Positions 13,143-13,222 of a stretch of DNA of 13,222 nucleotides are shown in pieces. This DNA comes from Methanolacinia sp964465295 (GTDB lineage Archaea > Halobacteriota > Methanomicrobia > Methanomicrobiales > Methanomicrobiaceae). Every line of letters begins with the position of its first letter. The stretch's first letter is position 1. The position numbers and the translations under genes are program-made. The notes below the pieces were generated by a model. That model did not search any database. It was not told the origin of the DNA and saw only the letters and a program-made list of their open reading frames with translations. Where the stretch lies: positions 1 to 13,222 of the forward strand of contig CAYXKC010000039.1 in assembly GCA_964465295.1 (NCBI GenBank), read 5' to 3'.

Positions 13143-13222
13143 TTAGATTGTCGGGATCTCCGCCCAGCCGAAGACGAACGGATCATCCAAAACGATCTGG
13201 TCCCCGACACCCGATGCGGATA
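13143..13222 (-). CDS. Unidentified protein, C-terminal 25 residues (cut by window edge)
   Basis: An open frame enters from the right edge and ends in TAA at 13145-13143. The visible tail is SASGVGDQIVLDDPFVFGWA followed by EIPTI. It has no cysteine or membrane segment and cannot be assigned to a family from so short a piece. It does not resemble the end of a TerY-like vWA protein as far as can be told. T-tracts after the stop support a real gene end. It is transcribed in the same direction as the phosphatase but about 720 bp away, so it is probably a separate unit. Confidence 0.45.
   Translation of the reverse strand, partial: SASGVGDQIVLDDPFVFGWAEIPTI

Overview
The window looks like chromosomal DNA from a methanogenic euryarchaeon, most likely of the Methanomicrobiales. 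The case rests on several points. A Sep-tRNA:Cys-tRNA synthase gene is present, a family nearly confined to methanogens and Archaeoglobus. ThiI is of the archaeal CxxC type. There is an archaeal Mre11/Rad50 pair, two small archaea-only families (DUF2150-like and DUF5814-like), TTTATATA-type TATA boxes, and a receiver-PAS regulator of the kind abundant in Methanomicrobiales. The genus is not determined. Nothing resembles an insertion sequence, a CRISPR array, a tRNA or an rRNA.

Layout: (1) 1-1653, minus strand: mre11 followed without a gap by rad50, which starts at TTG and runs off the left edge. (2) 1654-4398: a regulatory region with two strong inverted repeats, then a 52-codon coiled-coil microprotein gene overlapping the Sep-tRNA:Cys-tRNA synthase gene, which converges on thiI. 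Both larger enzymes put sulfur onto tRNA. (3) 4498-5573: a DUF2150-like gene overlapping, at a TTGA junction, a small gene with a C-x-C-x5-C-x-C-P motif. (4) 5592-8100: a membrane-anchored or secreted DNase I homologue with a lamin-tail domain, divergent from a KamA-family radical SAM enzyme that keeps the cofactor residues but lacks both acidic lysine-binding residues. (5) 8110-9141: a response regulator with a PAS domain and a histidine-kinase-like helix that has no phospho-acceptor histidine. Its promoter carries an 18-bp perfect palindrome. (6) 9341-12422, minus strand: a PP2C phosphatase overlapping an atypical protein kinase with a zinc-ribbon-like segment and two Ig-like C-terminal domains, followed by a secreted protein gene with its own TATA box. 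(7) 12423-13142: about 720 bp of A+T-rich DNA with no convincing gene, then the last 25 codons of an unidentified minus-strand gene.

Working relationships: mre11-rad50 is a DNA-end processing complex. The microprotein and SepCysS probably work together in Cys-tRNA synthesis. PP2C and kinase form a reversible protein-phosphorylation module resembling two members of the TerY-P triad, without the vWA member in view. The most rewarding items are the microprotein, the aminomutase with an altered substrate pocket, the phosphatase/kinase module, the DNase I homologue, and the palindromes at the 1750-1813 and 9189-9211 promoters.
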